DNA of 64,000 bases from Tridacna crocea (GCA_943736015.1 OX031058.1:2929001-2993000), one strand, 5' to 3'; numbered from the stretch's first letter, positions 51,360 through 62,480 are shown. Numbers and translations: made by a program. Notes: generated by a model from the letters alone, not told the origin.

Positions 51360-52200
51360 TTCGTGTCCGGCGCAAGGAGGGGGGTGGAGGGGAAGTATGA
51401 GTGATAATTTTTGGTCGACGGGCTGATTACGTTTCTTTTGTTGCAACTTTTTATTTCGGACACAATATTGTTAGCGATTGCTAATCGAATGAATGTGCTT
51501 ATTACCTCATATACATCTATGTAGATTTAAATTAGGAAGTAGTGACACAAGCCTATCCGAACTATACTAAATAATGTTAAGTACAGGTTCTTCAAAGAAA
51601 GAAGAGATGTAATCAGGTCTTGGCGGTGTACCTTAAAAACCGCCAAGGCTGCTGTAGACATGTACAGCTATGCAGTTGTTGCGAACAGTTACTGTCATGT
51701 TTTTAAGACTGGTAAAAGAAATTTTATAAAATAGTGGATAGCTGTTCTGGCAGCTGCTGTTTAACTGAAATAAAGTTGAGAACGACGATAAACACCATAC
51801 AACAATTCAATCAATCAGTCGATCAATCAATGAAATAAAAATGTTGTGGAATAATGCTACACTACCAGTAACATCTTATTTAAATTGGGATTCTGTCAAA
51901 ATTGAACATTTTGCATATTCATTTCATATATCGTGATTGAAAGTGTTCAACCTTTAATCTGTTCTTTAATTGTATTAATCTTTTCAAAAAAGATAAAATG
52001 AGATAAAATGTCGGTATGCGTTTCATGTATTGTCCGAATTTATGGACTGCAAATATATAAATCAATTTGCCCTTTAATGGCTCCGAATTCACTTGTTTGT
52101 TTATCACTTCAGTTTGTGTCAGAAGTGGATGCACGTTCGCTTTCTATTTTAGAATCAAAGGTATAAAATTAGAATAACACTTTTAAATTATTTCCGGTAT
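51360..52200. other. Mostly unrecognised; SINE body trace
   Basis: GCAGCTGCTGTTTAACTGAA, then ACGACGATAAACACCATACA (51750-51805) resembles a SINE 3' tail. No gene seen. Confidence 0.4.
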
Positions 52201-52209
52201 ATGTAAATT

Positions 52210-52345
52210 AGCCATGCTATGTTAAAAAGGGGTTTACTGCAGCTGCAAAAAATATCGGCTCAGATCAGCCTGCTCAGATCTGATCCGATACTTTTTGATC
52301 TTGGTATTATTTTTTGCATGTCAAAGGACCAGTGCACTTCATAAT
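52210..52345. repeat. CGC-palindrome repeat, decayed
   Basis: TTAGCCATGCTATGTTAAAA, then TCGGCTCAGATCAGCCTGCTC. Confidence 0.5.
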
Positions 52346-52354
52346 TCGGTTATA

Positions 52355-52825
52355 AGACATTATTTCATGCTTTCCGGTAGGATACTAGTATCGAGAAATA
52401 GCAGTGAAACTAATTTTCGATATTCCACGGGTGCGACCACTGAAAATACCGATTTTTATATTCTAGTTACCTAGGTAAATTGTGCGTGACTCACAACCAG
52501 ATGGAAATATGACGTCATTTACCTTACACTTCTCACGCTTGACTTAATATTGTAATGTGTTGCTATGCGGAGGGGTCACGCCACGGGGAATACTAGTAAC
52601 CGAAAAGAACTGTACCGGATTTTGATAAAGTTTCTCCTACAAAGGTTTAAAAGCATGAAATAAATATAATTTTGTGTGTGTGTGTGTTTTTTTTTGAAAG
52701 ATCGAAATTAATTTCATCTCGTGAACACCATCGGTAAACCACTCGTGAAAATATAACCAATGTTGTTCACTCGATGAAATAAATTTCGATCTTTCACCGA
52801 AAAAAAAAAATATCCTCTATAATTA
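52355..52825 (+). repeat. TTTCATGCTTTCCGG dispersed repeat, most complete copy
   Basis: TTTCATGCTTTCCGGTAGGA, TATTCCACGGGTGCGACCAC, ATATGACGTCATTTACC, GAAATAAATATAATTTTGTG plus (TG)n, then an inverted pair GATCGAAATTAATTTCATCT / GATGAAATAAATTTCGATCT. Unknown class; no coding potential. Confidence 0.75.
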
Positions 52826-53084
52826 TACTGATATGGATCTATAATTATGTGATGCAGTGTTTATTATCACTCATCACAGAAATGAATTATAACCCCCTTT
52901 TTACGAGAGAATGGCTCGAATATATCATACCTGTACTAGTAAAATGTACTTTTAATTGTTTGAAATACTAATTCAAATCCCCAGACTTTGTGGGTTAGTG
53001 ATCGGATTGCAAACTGTGCGGTCTGACCCTGATCCACATCGCTTATAATGCCCTATTGAGGCGCGCTGAGCAGCAGATAGATTT

Positions 53085-53160
53085 AGAAGTCGCGCAGTCT
53101 GACCTGGGGCGAACTTTTAGCAGATGCAATTAACCCCCTTTTCACAGAGCATCTCTCAAA
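53085..53160. repeat. CGC-palindrome repeat, half
   Basis: GTCGCGCAGTCTGACCTGGG, then AACCCCCTTTTCACAGAGCA. Confidence 0.55.
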
Positions 53161-53484
53161 TATACTGGTATATCGTCGGTTTACTTCGAAAACCTTGTAA
53201 CTACAGATTGTTACGAGGTTTTGGAAGTACACCGACGATATATGGTTGACTTCATATAACACATTTTCAAATTGGAAATTACTTATTTGTTGAAAATCTA
53301 AACACCACCTTGCTTTATCGGCGAAATCAGTATTTACACAGTAAATGAAGAGGGTGACCGTCTTGACCACATAACAGGGTGACAGTCGTTGTTACAGGTG
53401 TCTACAGCGATTGGATCTGTTTTGTTTAGTGTTACACAATTATCACCTTCCACTTTTTCTTACCCTTTCTCTCTCTCTGCCGAA

Positions 53485-53770
53485 CCCCTGTAGCTCAGTC
53501 GACAGCGTACAGGACATCAGAGCTGGAGGTCGCCAGTTCGATTCACGGGTCGGCCGATTTCTTTACAAGGATTGATGATAGTCATTGTGACAGAATTTAT
53601 TCCTCTCTGACAGCTGACCATTGTTTCGGCGATAGCCACCTGGGAAAGCAGGCAGTGGCTTTGGAAAGAATATTGCGGGGAGTACTGGTGTTATAAACTC
53701 CAGGAAAGAATGAATATTTGCACTAGCTGCCGCGTTAAATACCATAGAATTCAATACAGTTCCCATTTCT
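53485..53770 (+). repeat. tRNA-derived SINE with good Pol III boxes
   Basis: CCTGTAGCTCAGTCGACAGC (A box) and GCCAGTTCGATTCACGG (B box) are properly spaced. Body: GACAGCTGACCATTGTTTCG, GGCAGTGGCTTTGGAAAGAA. Tail: CTAGCTGCCGCGTTAAATAC. Confidence 0.82.
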
Positions 53771-53779
53771 CTCTGATTT

Positions 53780-54009
53780 TTAACCCTTTACCTGATATGC
53801 CAATTTGAGGCTCTTCCATTTCAGCAGCAAATAAAGATATGATGTCAAAAATATGGATAAATGAGGATACAAATATCTTATTGAGTGGAAAACATTGTGG
53901 GAAAAGGAGAAATTGCTCGTTACGAGCAATTTCTCCTTTTCCCACATTTTTTTCAAAAGCTGTCACTTGTTGATGCGTCAAAATGAGTATCTATGGAGTA
54001 AAGGGTTAA
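53780..54009. mobile_element. TTAA-MITE, GGAGTAAAGGG-end subfamily
   Basis: TTAA at both ends. The right end reads ATCTATGGAGTAAAGGG and the left CCCTTTACCTGATATGCC. The hairpin centre is ATTGCTCGTTACGAGCAAT. Body sequence between end and hairpin is unlike the main family. Partner copy 61157-61384. Confidence 0.85.
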
Positions 54010-54129
54010 TAAGCTTATTTGACTACGTTTTACACTATAATTCTAATATTTTCAACGAGGTCCGGACATTTGTCTTGTGTTTATCCAGGTATTCAGCATA
54101 TATTGTGGTCCGTATGTAGATTGTTGCAA

Positions 54130-54445
54130 CTGCCGAGTCCAGGAAGCATGGCTGGTAGAGGACAGGACCTGAGAACTGGGTGTCGCTAATACGATTCCAA
54201 AACCCAGCCAATCTATTTCTTTCCGAGGAATGAGAATTGTCATTGCGACAGAATTCCACTCCAGTCCCACAGCTGACCATTGTTTAGAGGCGAGAGTTAT
54301 GTGAGAAAGCTGACAATAGCTTGGGCAAAATATTGTACGAAGCCTTAGTGAATAGAATCTGCAAGAAAGCATAGATTGGTGAACTTGCCGCCGCGATATT
54401 ACTGAAATAATGTTCAAAACGGCGTGTAACACAACACAATCAGCC
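54130..54445 (+). repeat. SINE, diverged
   Basis: GTCATTGCGACAGAATTCCA, CCCACAGCTGACCATTGTTT, TGCCGCCGCGATATTACTGA and CGGCGTGTAACACAACACA tail. The head is too diverged for clear boxes. Confidence 0.7.
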
Positions 54446-54539
54446 TGATGCAAACCTAGAGCAGGTTCTTTCTTTGATCCATGGCATTGAAAATAAGTGC
54501 ATATCGTTCAAGAGAGTACATGTACTCGTTCGTTCTTTT

Positions 54540-55075
54540 AATCCAAAGGCTGCTAAGCGTAACTCACTGACATTTTGCGGACAATGTAAAGTATGATCCG
54601 TTGTTGTGAGCATGTCATATTCTCCGAAGATTCGACCCGTCTTATATGATGCATCACTCTCCCCGATATTTGAGAGATTGTAGTAATACGCGCTATTAAG
54701 TAGCAATGGAGAAAATGGCTTTTATCAATACGTTTGAGGAAAAATCAGGCCTGTTTTAGCTCCATATTTCTCTCAACTGCTGATCATAGCTGAATGAATC
54801 GCACCAGGTAGCATTTTATTGAGTAAACGTTAATTTTGGGAATTCAAAGTAACGGTTGTCGTGTAGAAAAGAAATCCGGTTCTGTACCCAGGATGCCCAA
54901 ATTAGATAGATGAGTATTTGTAGAATGCCATCTAGCGGGAGATAATGAATTATGATCACACTGCACTGAACATGTACACAATTTTCCCTTAAAAAATGAA
55001 AGATCAACATTTGGGTCTCAGTTAAACATCGACTTGAAAGTTTCATGTAAGTTATTCAGCAGAATTAGAGATAAA
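54540..55075. mobile_element. CAGTGTAGATC palindromic MITE split by another repeat
   Basis: The left part GGCTGCTAAGCGTAACTCAC, then TTTTGCGGACAATGTA (54548-54612); the right part GATCACACTGCACTGAACAT to ATTCAGCAGAATTAGAG (54953-55072). Between them sits a 328-bp foreign repeat. Confidence 0.75.
54619..54946 (-). repeat. 328-bp repeat, inverted copy of 62543-62880
   Basis: Shared blocks: AAGATTCGACCCGTCTTATA, AGCAATGGAGAAAATGGCTT, TACCCAGGATGCCCAA, AGATGAGTATTTGTAGAA. Identity is about 85% by eye. No coding motif. Confidence 0.85.
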
Positions 55076-55159
55076 AGGACGAAAAGATGCCGTGTTGTTT
55101 TTCGTTACAATAATGTCTGCAAAGCCCAGGTGTAACCTCAGCCAAGCAGGGAAAAAAAG

Positions 55160-55390
55160 TTAACCCTTTACACAACCTTGACATGTTTTCAACTCTGCAA
55201 CCCTGCTTAAGAAGGCTTTTGGAAACTTTGTGTGAAAAGGAGAAAATGCTGGTAACCAGCATTTTCTCCTTTTCACACAGAGTTTTCAACTCTTTCAAAA
55301 TCGAATTCCTTCGTTTGAGCGACAGTTGATTTATCCCCTGCAAATGCTTTCATTTTGGATTAGTTTTTTTTTTCGTTGGCAAAGAGTTCA
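55160..55390 (+). mobile_element. TTAA-MITE, full, covarying hairpin
   Basis: The arms read TTGTGTGAAAAGGAG and CTCCTTTTCACACAGAG: the usual GGGAAAAGG is GTGAAAAGG in both arms. Left TTAA intact, right TTCA. Confidence 0.88.
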
Positions 55391-56165
55391 ACATTAAATT
55401 ATGGGACTATTTTTTTCTTCGGGCAGTAAATTCATTACGGACTATTATGTGATGGTGTGAAATCAGCGGGGCGATAACGTCGAATAAGAGATCAGGCACG
55501 GTAATGAAAATCACACCTTCATTGCCGCAAATAAATAGATCTAAGACGATACAAAGTTCGATTATGACAAAGTTAATTGCAAATCGTGTGTGCCATCACA
55601 GGTGTACCCGTTTTGTATTGACGGGACACCGGGAGAAAGCGTAAAACTAAACGGAACTCCAAGCACCGTGTTGATTCGATTTGAGCTGTGAATGGAAGAT
55701 GTCCAGTGGAACGTATGTGTTGAATTTTGGTTAATTAAGATCAAAGGACATGAAAAATGTCCCTTGTCGTTAAAGATTGTGGACAACTGACCACGCAGTG
55801 ATATCATCAAGTTTGAATAATGGCCTCGACACTGACCACCATGTCCAAAGGTCCTTTTAAACTAAAGCGCAACAGGAGAGTTTAGAAAGCGCTAATGTCT
55901 TTGATTAAAAAATGTCTACTAAAAAGAATATTTGTATTCCATCATCATTATCATCGTCGTCGTCGTTATCATCATCATCATCAGTAGCAGCAGCAGCAGT
56001 AGCAGCGACAGCTTGTTTGAGCTTTTTCCGTCTCCTTTTTCCAATGGCTTGGTTCAGGTTCTCCTTTTGTTTTAGCACAAAAGTTGCAATACCTGAAGAC
56101 TTTTAAAACGGGTTAAAGAGGACAGAATATCTGGAAAACAGTGACACCGCACTTTGGTTCTCTGT
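55391..56165. other. Unrecognised sequence with TCATCA/AGCAGC tracts
   Basis: An imperfect ATC/GTC/AGC trinucleotide tract lies at 55937-56010; its reading frame (poly-Ser then Ala) is a repeat artefact. No gene seen. Confidence 0.4.
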
Positions 56166-56270
56166 TTAACTTTTTTTTGAAGATCCCTTGGTTTTATGAC
56201 TCGTAAAAATGCTCATTAAAAAGGTTGTCGAAAAGGATCAAATGCTAACTAGCATTTTCTTCCTTTTTCC
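56166..56270 (+). mobile_element. TTAA-MITE, A-half plus hairpin, diverged
   Basis: TTAACTTTTTTTTGAAGATC then GTCGAAAAGGATCAAATGCT; ends in a SINE. Confidence 0.6.
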
Positions 56271-56585
56271 CCACCGAGTCCCAGTTCAGAGGGCACAGGA
56301 CACTAGGACAGAGAGTGGGTTGCAGGTTTGATTTCCGTTTTGGCCAATTTCTTTTCCAGGATTGGTTAAAATTATTGCGAAAGGCTTTAGCCCTCTCTTA
56401 CTGCATGCTGTCCGTTGTTTTGAAGATGGTTATGTGGGAAATTAGCCAGTGGTTTGGGAAGAATATTGTGCTGAGAATTGGTAAAAGAAACTCCAGGAAA
56501 GCATGGATAGGTACAATGTCCGCCCCGATACAACTGAAATAATGTTGAAAACGGCGTTAAATACCCTACAATCTATCGGTTGACC
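56270..56585 (+). repeat. tRNA-derived SINE
   Basis: B-box-like GCAGGTTTGATTTCC. Body CCAGTGGTTTGGGAAGAATA, CTCCAGGAAAGCATGGATAG. Tail GAAAACGGCGTTAAATACCC. Confidence 0.78.
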
Positions 56586-56624
56586 AAAGTGAGTTCCGCC
56601 ATTCCAAATGTGAACCGTTACGCA

Positions 56625-56720
56625 AAAAGGGACATTCTGGGAACTGCGAAAAGTGTCAACCCTGGTCAGACTGCGCGGATTGCGCAGGCTGACCAGGGTC
56701 GACACATTTCGCTTCTATGA
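56625..56720. repeat. CGC-palindrome repeat
   Basis: GCGAAAAGTGTCAACCCTGG-TCAGACTGCGCGGATTGCGC... pairs with its complement ending ACACATTTCGC. Confidence 0.75.
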
Positions 56721-56904
56721 TATGTTCTGTATGAAAAGTGGTCATTCTACCTTGTTATACAATCACTTTTGAACTACCAACTTAAAATAACCTGAACTAT
56801 CTTTTACCTTCTTTTATCTTTTTTGATTTACGGAATTTGCAGATAGTCCCCTCTCGCGTGATGGGTCACAAATAAAAACTTCATCATAAAAGCCATTTTT
56901 TATT

Positions 56905-57500
56905 TCACGTTTGCAAGTGCTTTGGAATTGGACAAGCAAGAATCTCTTTGTGTGGTAAAAATTTAGACCGTTAAAATCGTACACAGGACTGCAAGTTCTT
57001 TGAATTTGGACAAGCAAGAATCTCTTTGTGCTAATTGTACACAGGACTGCAAGTTCTTTGAATTGGGACAAGCAAGAATCTCTTTGTGCGTTAAAAATTT
57101 AGAAGGCTAAAATCGTACACAGGACTGTAAGTGCTTTGAATTTGGACAAGCAAGAATCTCTTTGTGCCGAAAACTAAGATTTAGAAGGTTAAAATTGTAC
57201 ACAGGACTGCAAGTGCTTTGAATTTGAAGCAAGAATCTCTTTGTGCTAATTGTATACAGGAATGCAAGTGCTTTGAATTTTGACAAGCAAGAATCTCTTT
57301 GTGCGTTAAAATTTAAGAAGGCTAAAATCGTACGCTGGACTGCAAGCGCTTTGAATTTGGAAAAGCAAGAATCTCTTTGTGCGGTAAATATCTAGAAGGC
57401 TAAAATCGTACACAGGACTGCAAGTGCTTTGAATTGGGACAAGCAAGAATCTCTTTGTGAGGTAAAAACCCAGAAGGTTAAAGTTGTACACAGGACATTG
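56905..57500. repeat. Minisatellite, eight units in two lengths (78 and 58 bp)
   Basis: AAGAATCTCTTTGTG starts at 56938, 57016, 57074, 57152, 57231, 57289, 57367 and 57445. Spacings 78, 58, 78, 79, 58, 78, 78 repeat every three units (about 215 bp). The unit TGCAAGTGCTTTGAATTTGG plus ACAAGCAAGAAT..GTGCGGTAAA resembles the TTAA-MITE B-end (TGCAAATGCTTTCAATTTGG). Confidence 0.92.
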
Positions 57501-57758
57501 TTTTATAGTTGATAGATCGCTAGGTTTCTCTGATTGTTCATTTCCGTAACACGGCGATGGCAGATGGGCCTCCGGAAACGAAACACCAATTAGCTTTCAG
57601 AGGATGCAGATAGATTGGTGTAAGCGCCGATAAGGCCCGATAATACCCGAAGTTAGGCGTGAAATGTTTGATAAGCGTCCAAATGATGTTGACATAATCC
57701 CTATCCATCTCCATTCATCAAACAGACGCTTTTTATCTAAATTATTATTTTACATCTG

Positions 57759-57952
57759 TTAACTCTTTACCAAAGGACAAAGTTATAATCTGGTCCAAAT
57801 TGAAAGCCTTTGTAGACAACGAAATAAATGTAATTGAAAAATTGAAATTTGGTTCAGAAAGGGTTACCAGCATTTTCTCCTTTTCCCACTATGTTTTCAA
57901 AAGGCTTCTATCTCTGCGTCGTAAAACCAGGGATTGTTTGGTAAAGGGTTAA
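57759..57952 (-). mobile_element. TTAA-MITE, left hairpin arm deleted
   Basis: TTAA at both ends. The B-half jumps directly to ACCAGCATTTTCTCC. Confidence 0.87.
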
Positions 57953-58194
57953 GCCAGACGTACCATGTAGATGAAGTGTCAATGTAGTTGCGTAGAAAAC
58001 TAAATAAAATTATTTTTTTGGCAGTGAATTAAATAAGCTGATGTTTGAGGCCACTTCCCCCCTTCCCTTCATTTCTTTCATATTTCCACAGAACCACTGA
58101 CCCATTGTTACAAGCTGTAGTTATGAGGTTTTTGAAGTGAACTGACGATACATTTTTCAGCATTATTTTTCCTCAAAACGCAAAGAAAATCTCT

Positions 58195-58457
58195 CAACAG
58201 AATGACAAAATTTCAGACTTATCCAAATGAAAAGTATGTCCAAACGAGAAAATAAATGTCGGTCAAATTTTTCGGAAAAGTAGAAAACACACTCGAACAG
58301 AACAAAATTCTGATTAATAGGCATTTTTCTCTTTTACCTTCAATGTTTTCAAAAGCCTCAGTCCTAAAACTTAGAATTTTTTGCTAAGGGGTAAAAAAAA
58401 ATAGTCTTGTACCCAGGTTCGTAGAAAAACCTCTGGATTGCGTGGCAAAGGATTAAA
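58195..58457 (-). mobile_element. TTAA-MITE, degraded, plus A-end fragment
   Basis: B-end trace ACAGAATGACAAAATTTCAG, decayed hairpin, then a separate AAAACCTCTGGATTGCGTGG piece ending GGATTAA. Confidence 0.55.
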
Positions 58458-58731
58458 TTCCGCCGACTCAGTTGTTAACAGACCAAAACTAACCAACTAT
58501 CGCGATCCAATCGTCATCTGCACCTTTCAACAAAATTCAACCTCTTTAATAGCGAAGAAAAGCATCAGATAAGCGTTTCACTCGACTCAATTACCGTCCG
58601 CTAATCCCACACAATTCTGCCCGTTAATCCACTTATTTACCTCGCTACGTGACACCTGATTATGACTCTACCATCAAATATTTAAACATTATTGTGTCGT
58701 TATAATGGCTCACCAGTGTAAATACCCATTT

Positions 58732-58993
58732 GGCTTGCAACACACGAAAAGGGGCATTCGGACATTTGCGTAAAGTGTGGTCTCGGATCAGCCTACGCAG
58801 TCCGCGCAGGCTAATCCGAAACTGCAGTGTCCGTTTTTTGTGAAATTTTCTGTATTGTGCAAGTCTATCGTAGCACAAAATCTAATGTAGTCGTAAAGTG
58901 TCGTCTCGGATTAGCCTGCGCGGACTGCGCAGGCTGATCCGAGACGACACTTTACGCAAATGTCCGAATGCCCCTTTTCGCGTGTTGCACGCC
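58732..58993. mobile_element. MITE with about 55-bp TIRs, GGCTTGCAACACACGAAAAG
   Basis: Left GGCTTGCAACACACGAAAAG-GGGCATTCGGACATTTGCGT; right is the complement ending CGCGTGTTGCACGCC. ATTT on both sides could be a 4-bp target duplication. Each arm has an inner palindrome (GCCTGCGCGGACTGCGCAGGC, 58914-58934). A second copy begins at 63850. Confidence 0.82.
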
Positions 58994-59684
58994 ATTTAGA
59001 TTTGACAGTATGTATTCTCAACTATTTCAATCTCTATTATCTCAGTTGTTACGTGGAAGAGTAATAAATACGCTCATCCCAAACTCAATATAGACCGTTT
59101 CATTTCCTTTTTTAGCGTTAAACCGTTTTACAGTGCGAAAACCTTTCTAGCCTTGTCTCTTACACTTTCTTCTAATTTATGCCAGGTAACCTTTGTTCCT
59201 ATCCCCCCCTTCTTTTTTCTTTCTTTTCTTTGCATATATCGCTCAGTACACAAACGCAGTATGTTGAAACAAAAGAGATCCTTTAGAAATGAGAAGAATG
59301 GTTGATTGAAGCGTGTTTTACGCCACTTACACCACTATTTCAGTCGTATGACGGAGACAGCTCACATATTCAGGTATATCCTGGGTTTCACCACTACTAA
59401 GCTAGGGCTTTGCAGTGTCTTGACAAAAAAGACCCAGCGGATCCGGTGTGATTCGAACAAGGGGCCTTCAGGTCACGAGTCCTTCACTTTAAAAAGCAGG
59501 ACCCCAGAAAAAGAAAGACAGGTAAAGAGGATTAGAATATTTATATAATGAAACAGTTTTTGAGGTACATTAGAAAGAGCACGAATGAAACGTAATTTTG
59601 AAAATGACAAAACACATGTGACAATAATGATGACAAATACCAAAATAAGGGTACAGATCATCGATTGTAGGAAAGTGAGCACTA
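58994..59684. other. Mostly unrecognised; minus-strand SINE trace
   Basis: At 59430-59510 the minus strand shows GACCTGAAGGCCCCTTGTTC then GAATCACACC, like a tRNA-derived B box. No gene seen. Confidence 0.4.
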
Positions 59685-59882
59685 GGGCCCGTATTCACCA
59701 ACCATTCTTAAGAACGTACTATGTCTTATTCTCCAGAATTTTCTACATTTGTAAGTAACACAACTTCCGACTGGCTAAACCATTCGGTTTAGCCAATCAG
59801 AAGTTGTGTTACTTACAAATTTAGAAAACCTTGAAGAATAAGACTAAGAATATTCTCAAGAATGGTTGGTGAATACGGGCCC
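59685..59882. mobile_element. Palindromic MITE, GGGCCCGTATTCACCAACCA
   Basis: TIRs pair from GGGCCCGTATTCACCAACCA to the complement at 59882. The inner arms carry AACACAACTT(C)CGACTGGCTA around a centre near 59782. Second copy 30708-30909. Confidence 0.88.
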
Positions 59883-59930
59883 TGGAAAAAAGAATCGGGG
59901 GAAAAAGTATCAGTTGCAAAAAAGAGACAT

Positions 59931-59936
<6 letters not shown>

Positions 59937-59967
<31 letters not shown>
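59937..59967. repeat. (AAT)n microsatellite
   Basis: About ten uninterrupted units. Confidence 0.95.
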
Positions 59968-59968
<1 letters not shown>

Positions 59969-59969
59969 T

Positions 59970-61040
59970 ATCATTATGATTTATGAAGTAAAAAATACTT
60001 GATACGTTGTATTTTTGACATTGTTACAAAACGCGGTATTTGTATGTTTTCTTTATACATTTTTTGGCCTGAGATTGGGAAGAAATGTGCAAACACCAAT
60101 GGTTGATTGTTGATACCTGCAAGATATTGGAATATAACAACAGTTCATAATGTAGATGTATTGAAGATATATTTGATTTGTATTTATTTCTTTATGTATT
60201 TTTTTGTAATTTGCAATCTGTATAATCCTGATTCAGGCCTAATTTTCACTTGATTACTAGTAGGTCAATGACATAACCACACTGTTGATATGTTGTCTTG
60301 TATCATTTTATTTCATTTTTTATTAATCTTTAACTAATCTTACGATATTCACGATTTTTGAGTTTTACAAAGTTATAGCAGAAGAATGTGAACATGTGCC
60401 AATTTTTGTGTGCTTACATGCCAAAAATGAATTACAGAAAGTATCAAAATAATAATTATATGATTTAGAATAAATGGTGATAAAGTATCTCAACATTGAC
60501 AGAAACGAAGCAGTTCAATATAGAACTGTGATATTTTTTCTTATACCCCCATGAAAAAAAAAATAAAATTCTCTTCATTCCTTATGATTTAATATTACAG
60601 ACAACATACACCCACGGAAATAATTCAAACTGCATTCATTTTCTTTATTTTTAAATCTAACGTTGGAGTTTGTTAAGCCCCTTCCACTCATATTTTTGTG
60701 GCGCAAGAATACAATAGGGAAGCAGCCTTCAGATCCACAATACTGAAAATTAACAAATAGAACGAAAGCAAATAAGCAAAGCAGTGTATAGGACCCGCAA
60801 AAGTAACATTCAGCGAAAGTAGTCCGGCACAAGGTGATTTTTCTTTTCATGGCGTGATGATTTTTTTTCAGCCAATCAGAATTTGCCAATGTTCATGAAA
60901 ACAACTGATATTAAATGAATAAAGTATTAGTTTAGCAGCCTATATATTATATGTGGTACAACTGACAAAATCTGTAAAAGAAACAGTAGACGCCATCTTT
61001 GGAAATGGAGACAATGCCTGCATGTACACAAATTTTCAAA
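59970..61040. other. AT-rich sequence, nothing recognised
   Basis: No gene or repeat found over about 1.1 kb. The 60575-60889 minus-strand frame shows no known motif. Confidence 0.35.
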
Positions 61041-61156
61041 AGATTTGCTCCGGCAAAAGGGGGCTTAATGTATCTCTGAGATGTATTATTCCATTCAAGT
61101 CATCACATGACGATGGACTTATTCTATCCATGCTGTCCAACTTCCTCCATATTCTG

Positions 61157-61384
61157 TTAACCCTTTACCCCATAAGGCATTTCTATGGTATCTCTAATTG
61201 GCCCTAAATAACAGCAAGGATGAAGTCATTTCTTATGTGTATTAACACCTTTTGATAGCATCGAAAACATTGTGACAAAAGGTGAAATTGCTCGTCACGA
61301 GCAATTTCACCTTTTGCCACAATGTTTTCCAAAGGCTCCTACAAGCAATAAGAAGAAATTAGTATCTATGGAGTAAAGGGTTAA
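61157..61384. mobile_element. TTAA-MITE, GGAGTAAAGGG-end subfamily, covarying hairpin
   Basis: The hairpin arms read CAAAAGGTGAAATTGCTCGT and CACGAGCAATTTCACCTTTTG. Relative to 53780-54009, GGGAAAAGGAG has become G-CAAAAGGTG in both arms. TTAA intact at both ends. Confidence 0.9.
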
Positions 61385-61443
61385 ACTAAATTAATTGTAC
61401 TGGTTCCCTAATTATGTGATGTCTTGCTTGTATATAACTTCAT

Positions 61444-61462
61444 CGGGGGGGGGGGGGGGGGC
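61444..61462. repeat. Poly-G run, about 18 G
   Basis: Uninterrupted G tract in otherwise AT-rich DNA, directly before GCATTAAACCCCCTTTTGCC (a CGC-palindrome repeat end). Confidence 0.9.
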
Positions 61463-61863
61463 ATTAAACCCCCTTTTGCCAGTGCAAGGGCAAAATAAGT
61501 TTTAACCGATAAAGACTTTGTGGATCTACACTTGAAAAAAAGGAAATGTTCTGATTCCGGAATTAGCAAGAAATCGCAAGAACATAAACACAAAAAGAGG
61601 GAATAATTTTTACAGATTATAACTCTATGACAGATGGCATCTAGCCTTATCAGCTTCACGTGTTGGCCGTAAAGCGGAAAGCCGTAGGATTTTGACGTCA
61701 TCGATTACATTTTTACGACATTCCCAATAAATTTCCTTTGCGACAATGTCATGACTATTATTTACATTGCGCAAGCCAGATAAATACAATAAATTCTACG
61801 TGAACTTTTACTGATAAACTTTATGCTGTTGGGTCACAAAATGTCGCCCAGTCCTAAGGACAT

Positions 61864-62217
61864 AGTCCTTTATCATACGGCGAAAACTTTTGGCTTGTCC
61901 AAATTGAAAGAATTTCCGAACGACATAATTTAATTATATGTGGTTCAGATAATTGGATATGTTTCTGAAATGTTAGAAACCAGTGTTGAAGAAGCCTTTT
62001 TCAAACATTGTGGGAAAAGGAGAAAATGCTGGTTACCAGCATTTTCTCCTGTTCCCACAATGTTCGAAGAAGGCTAGTAATAGTCATTTTCTTTTTTTCC
62101 CAAAATTAAACTACCCTATCAAAAACAAATTCTAACGTTTAGGCCACATTTAAATTGTTGTCTGCAAATTGTCAAAATAGGACAAGTCTTAAATTTTGTC
62201 GGTTGGTAAAGAGTTAA
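61864..62217. mobile_element. Composite TTAA-MITE with two B-ends
   Basis: B-type on the left (AACTTTTGGCTTGTCCAAAT) and on the right (GGACAAGTCTTAAATTTTGT, then TTAA 62214-62217). The central hairpin is standard. A second partial right arm (GTCATTTTCTTTTTTTCCCA) follows it. Confidence 0.75.
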
Positions 62218-62334
62218 AACTTTCACTTCACTTATTTATTTTAAACATACTTATTTTACATCGATTGTGAAAACATATTTATTTTACACTGGTTGAGAAA
62301 CAAGTTCCTACAACTTTAACCAATCTCTCTCGAT

Positions 62335-62480
62335 TCTGCTTCCTGGGAACTACACCAGTACTCGCGCCGAATATGTGGGCCAATGAAAAATCCCAAAGTT
62401 GACATCCGCTCCAGGGTATCGAACTCAGGACCTTATGGTTACGCTTTACCTCACAACCGCGGACAAGACATATACTTACT
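62335..62480 (-). repeat. tRNA-derived SINE head
   Basis: On the minus strand: CGCGGTTGTGAGGTAAAGCG, then CCTGAGTTCGATACCCTGG (B box). Confidence 0.65.
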
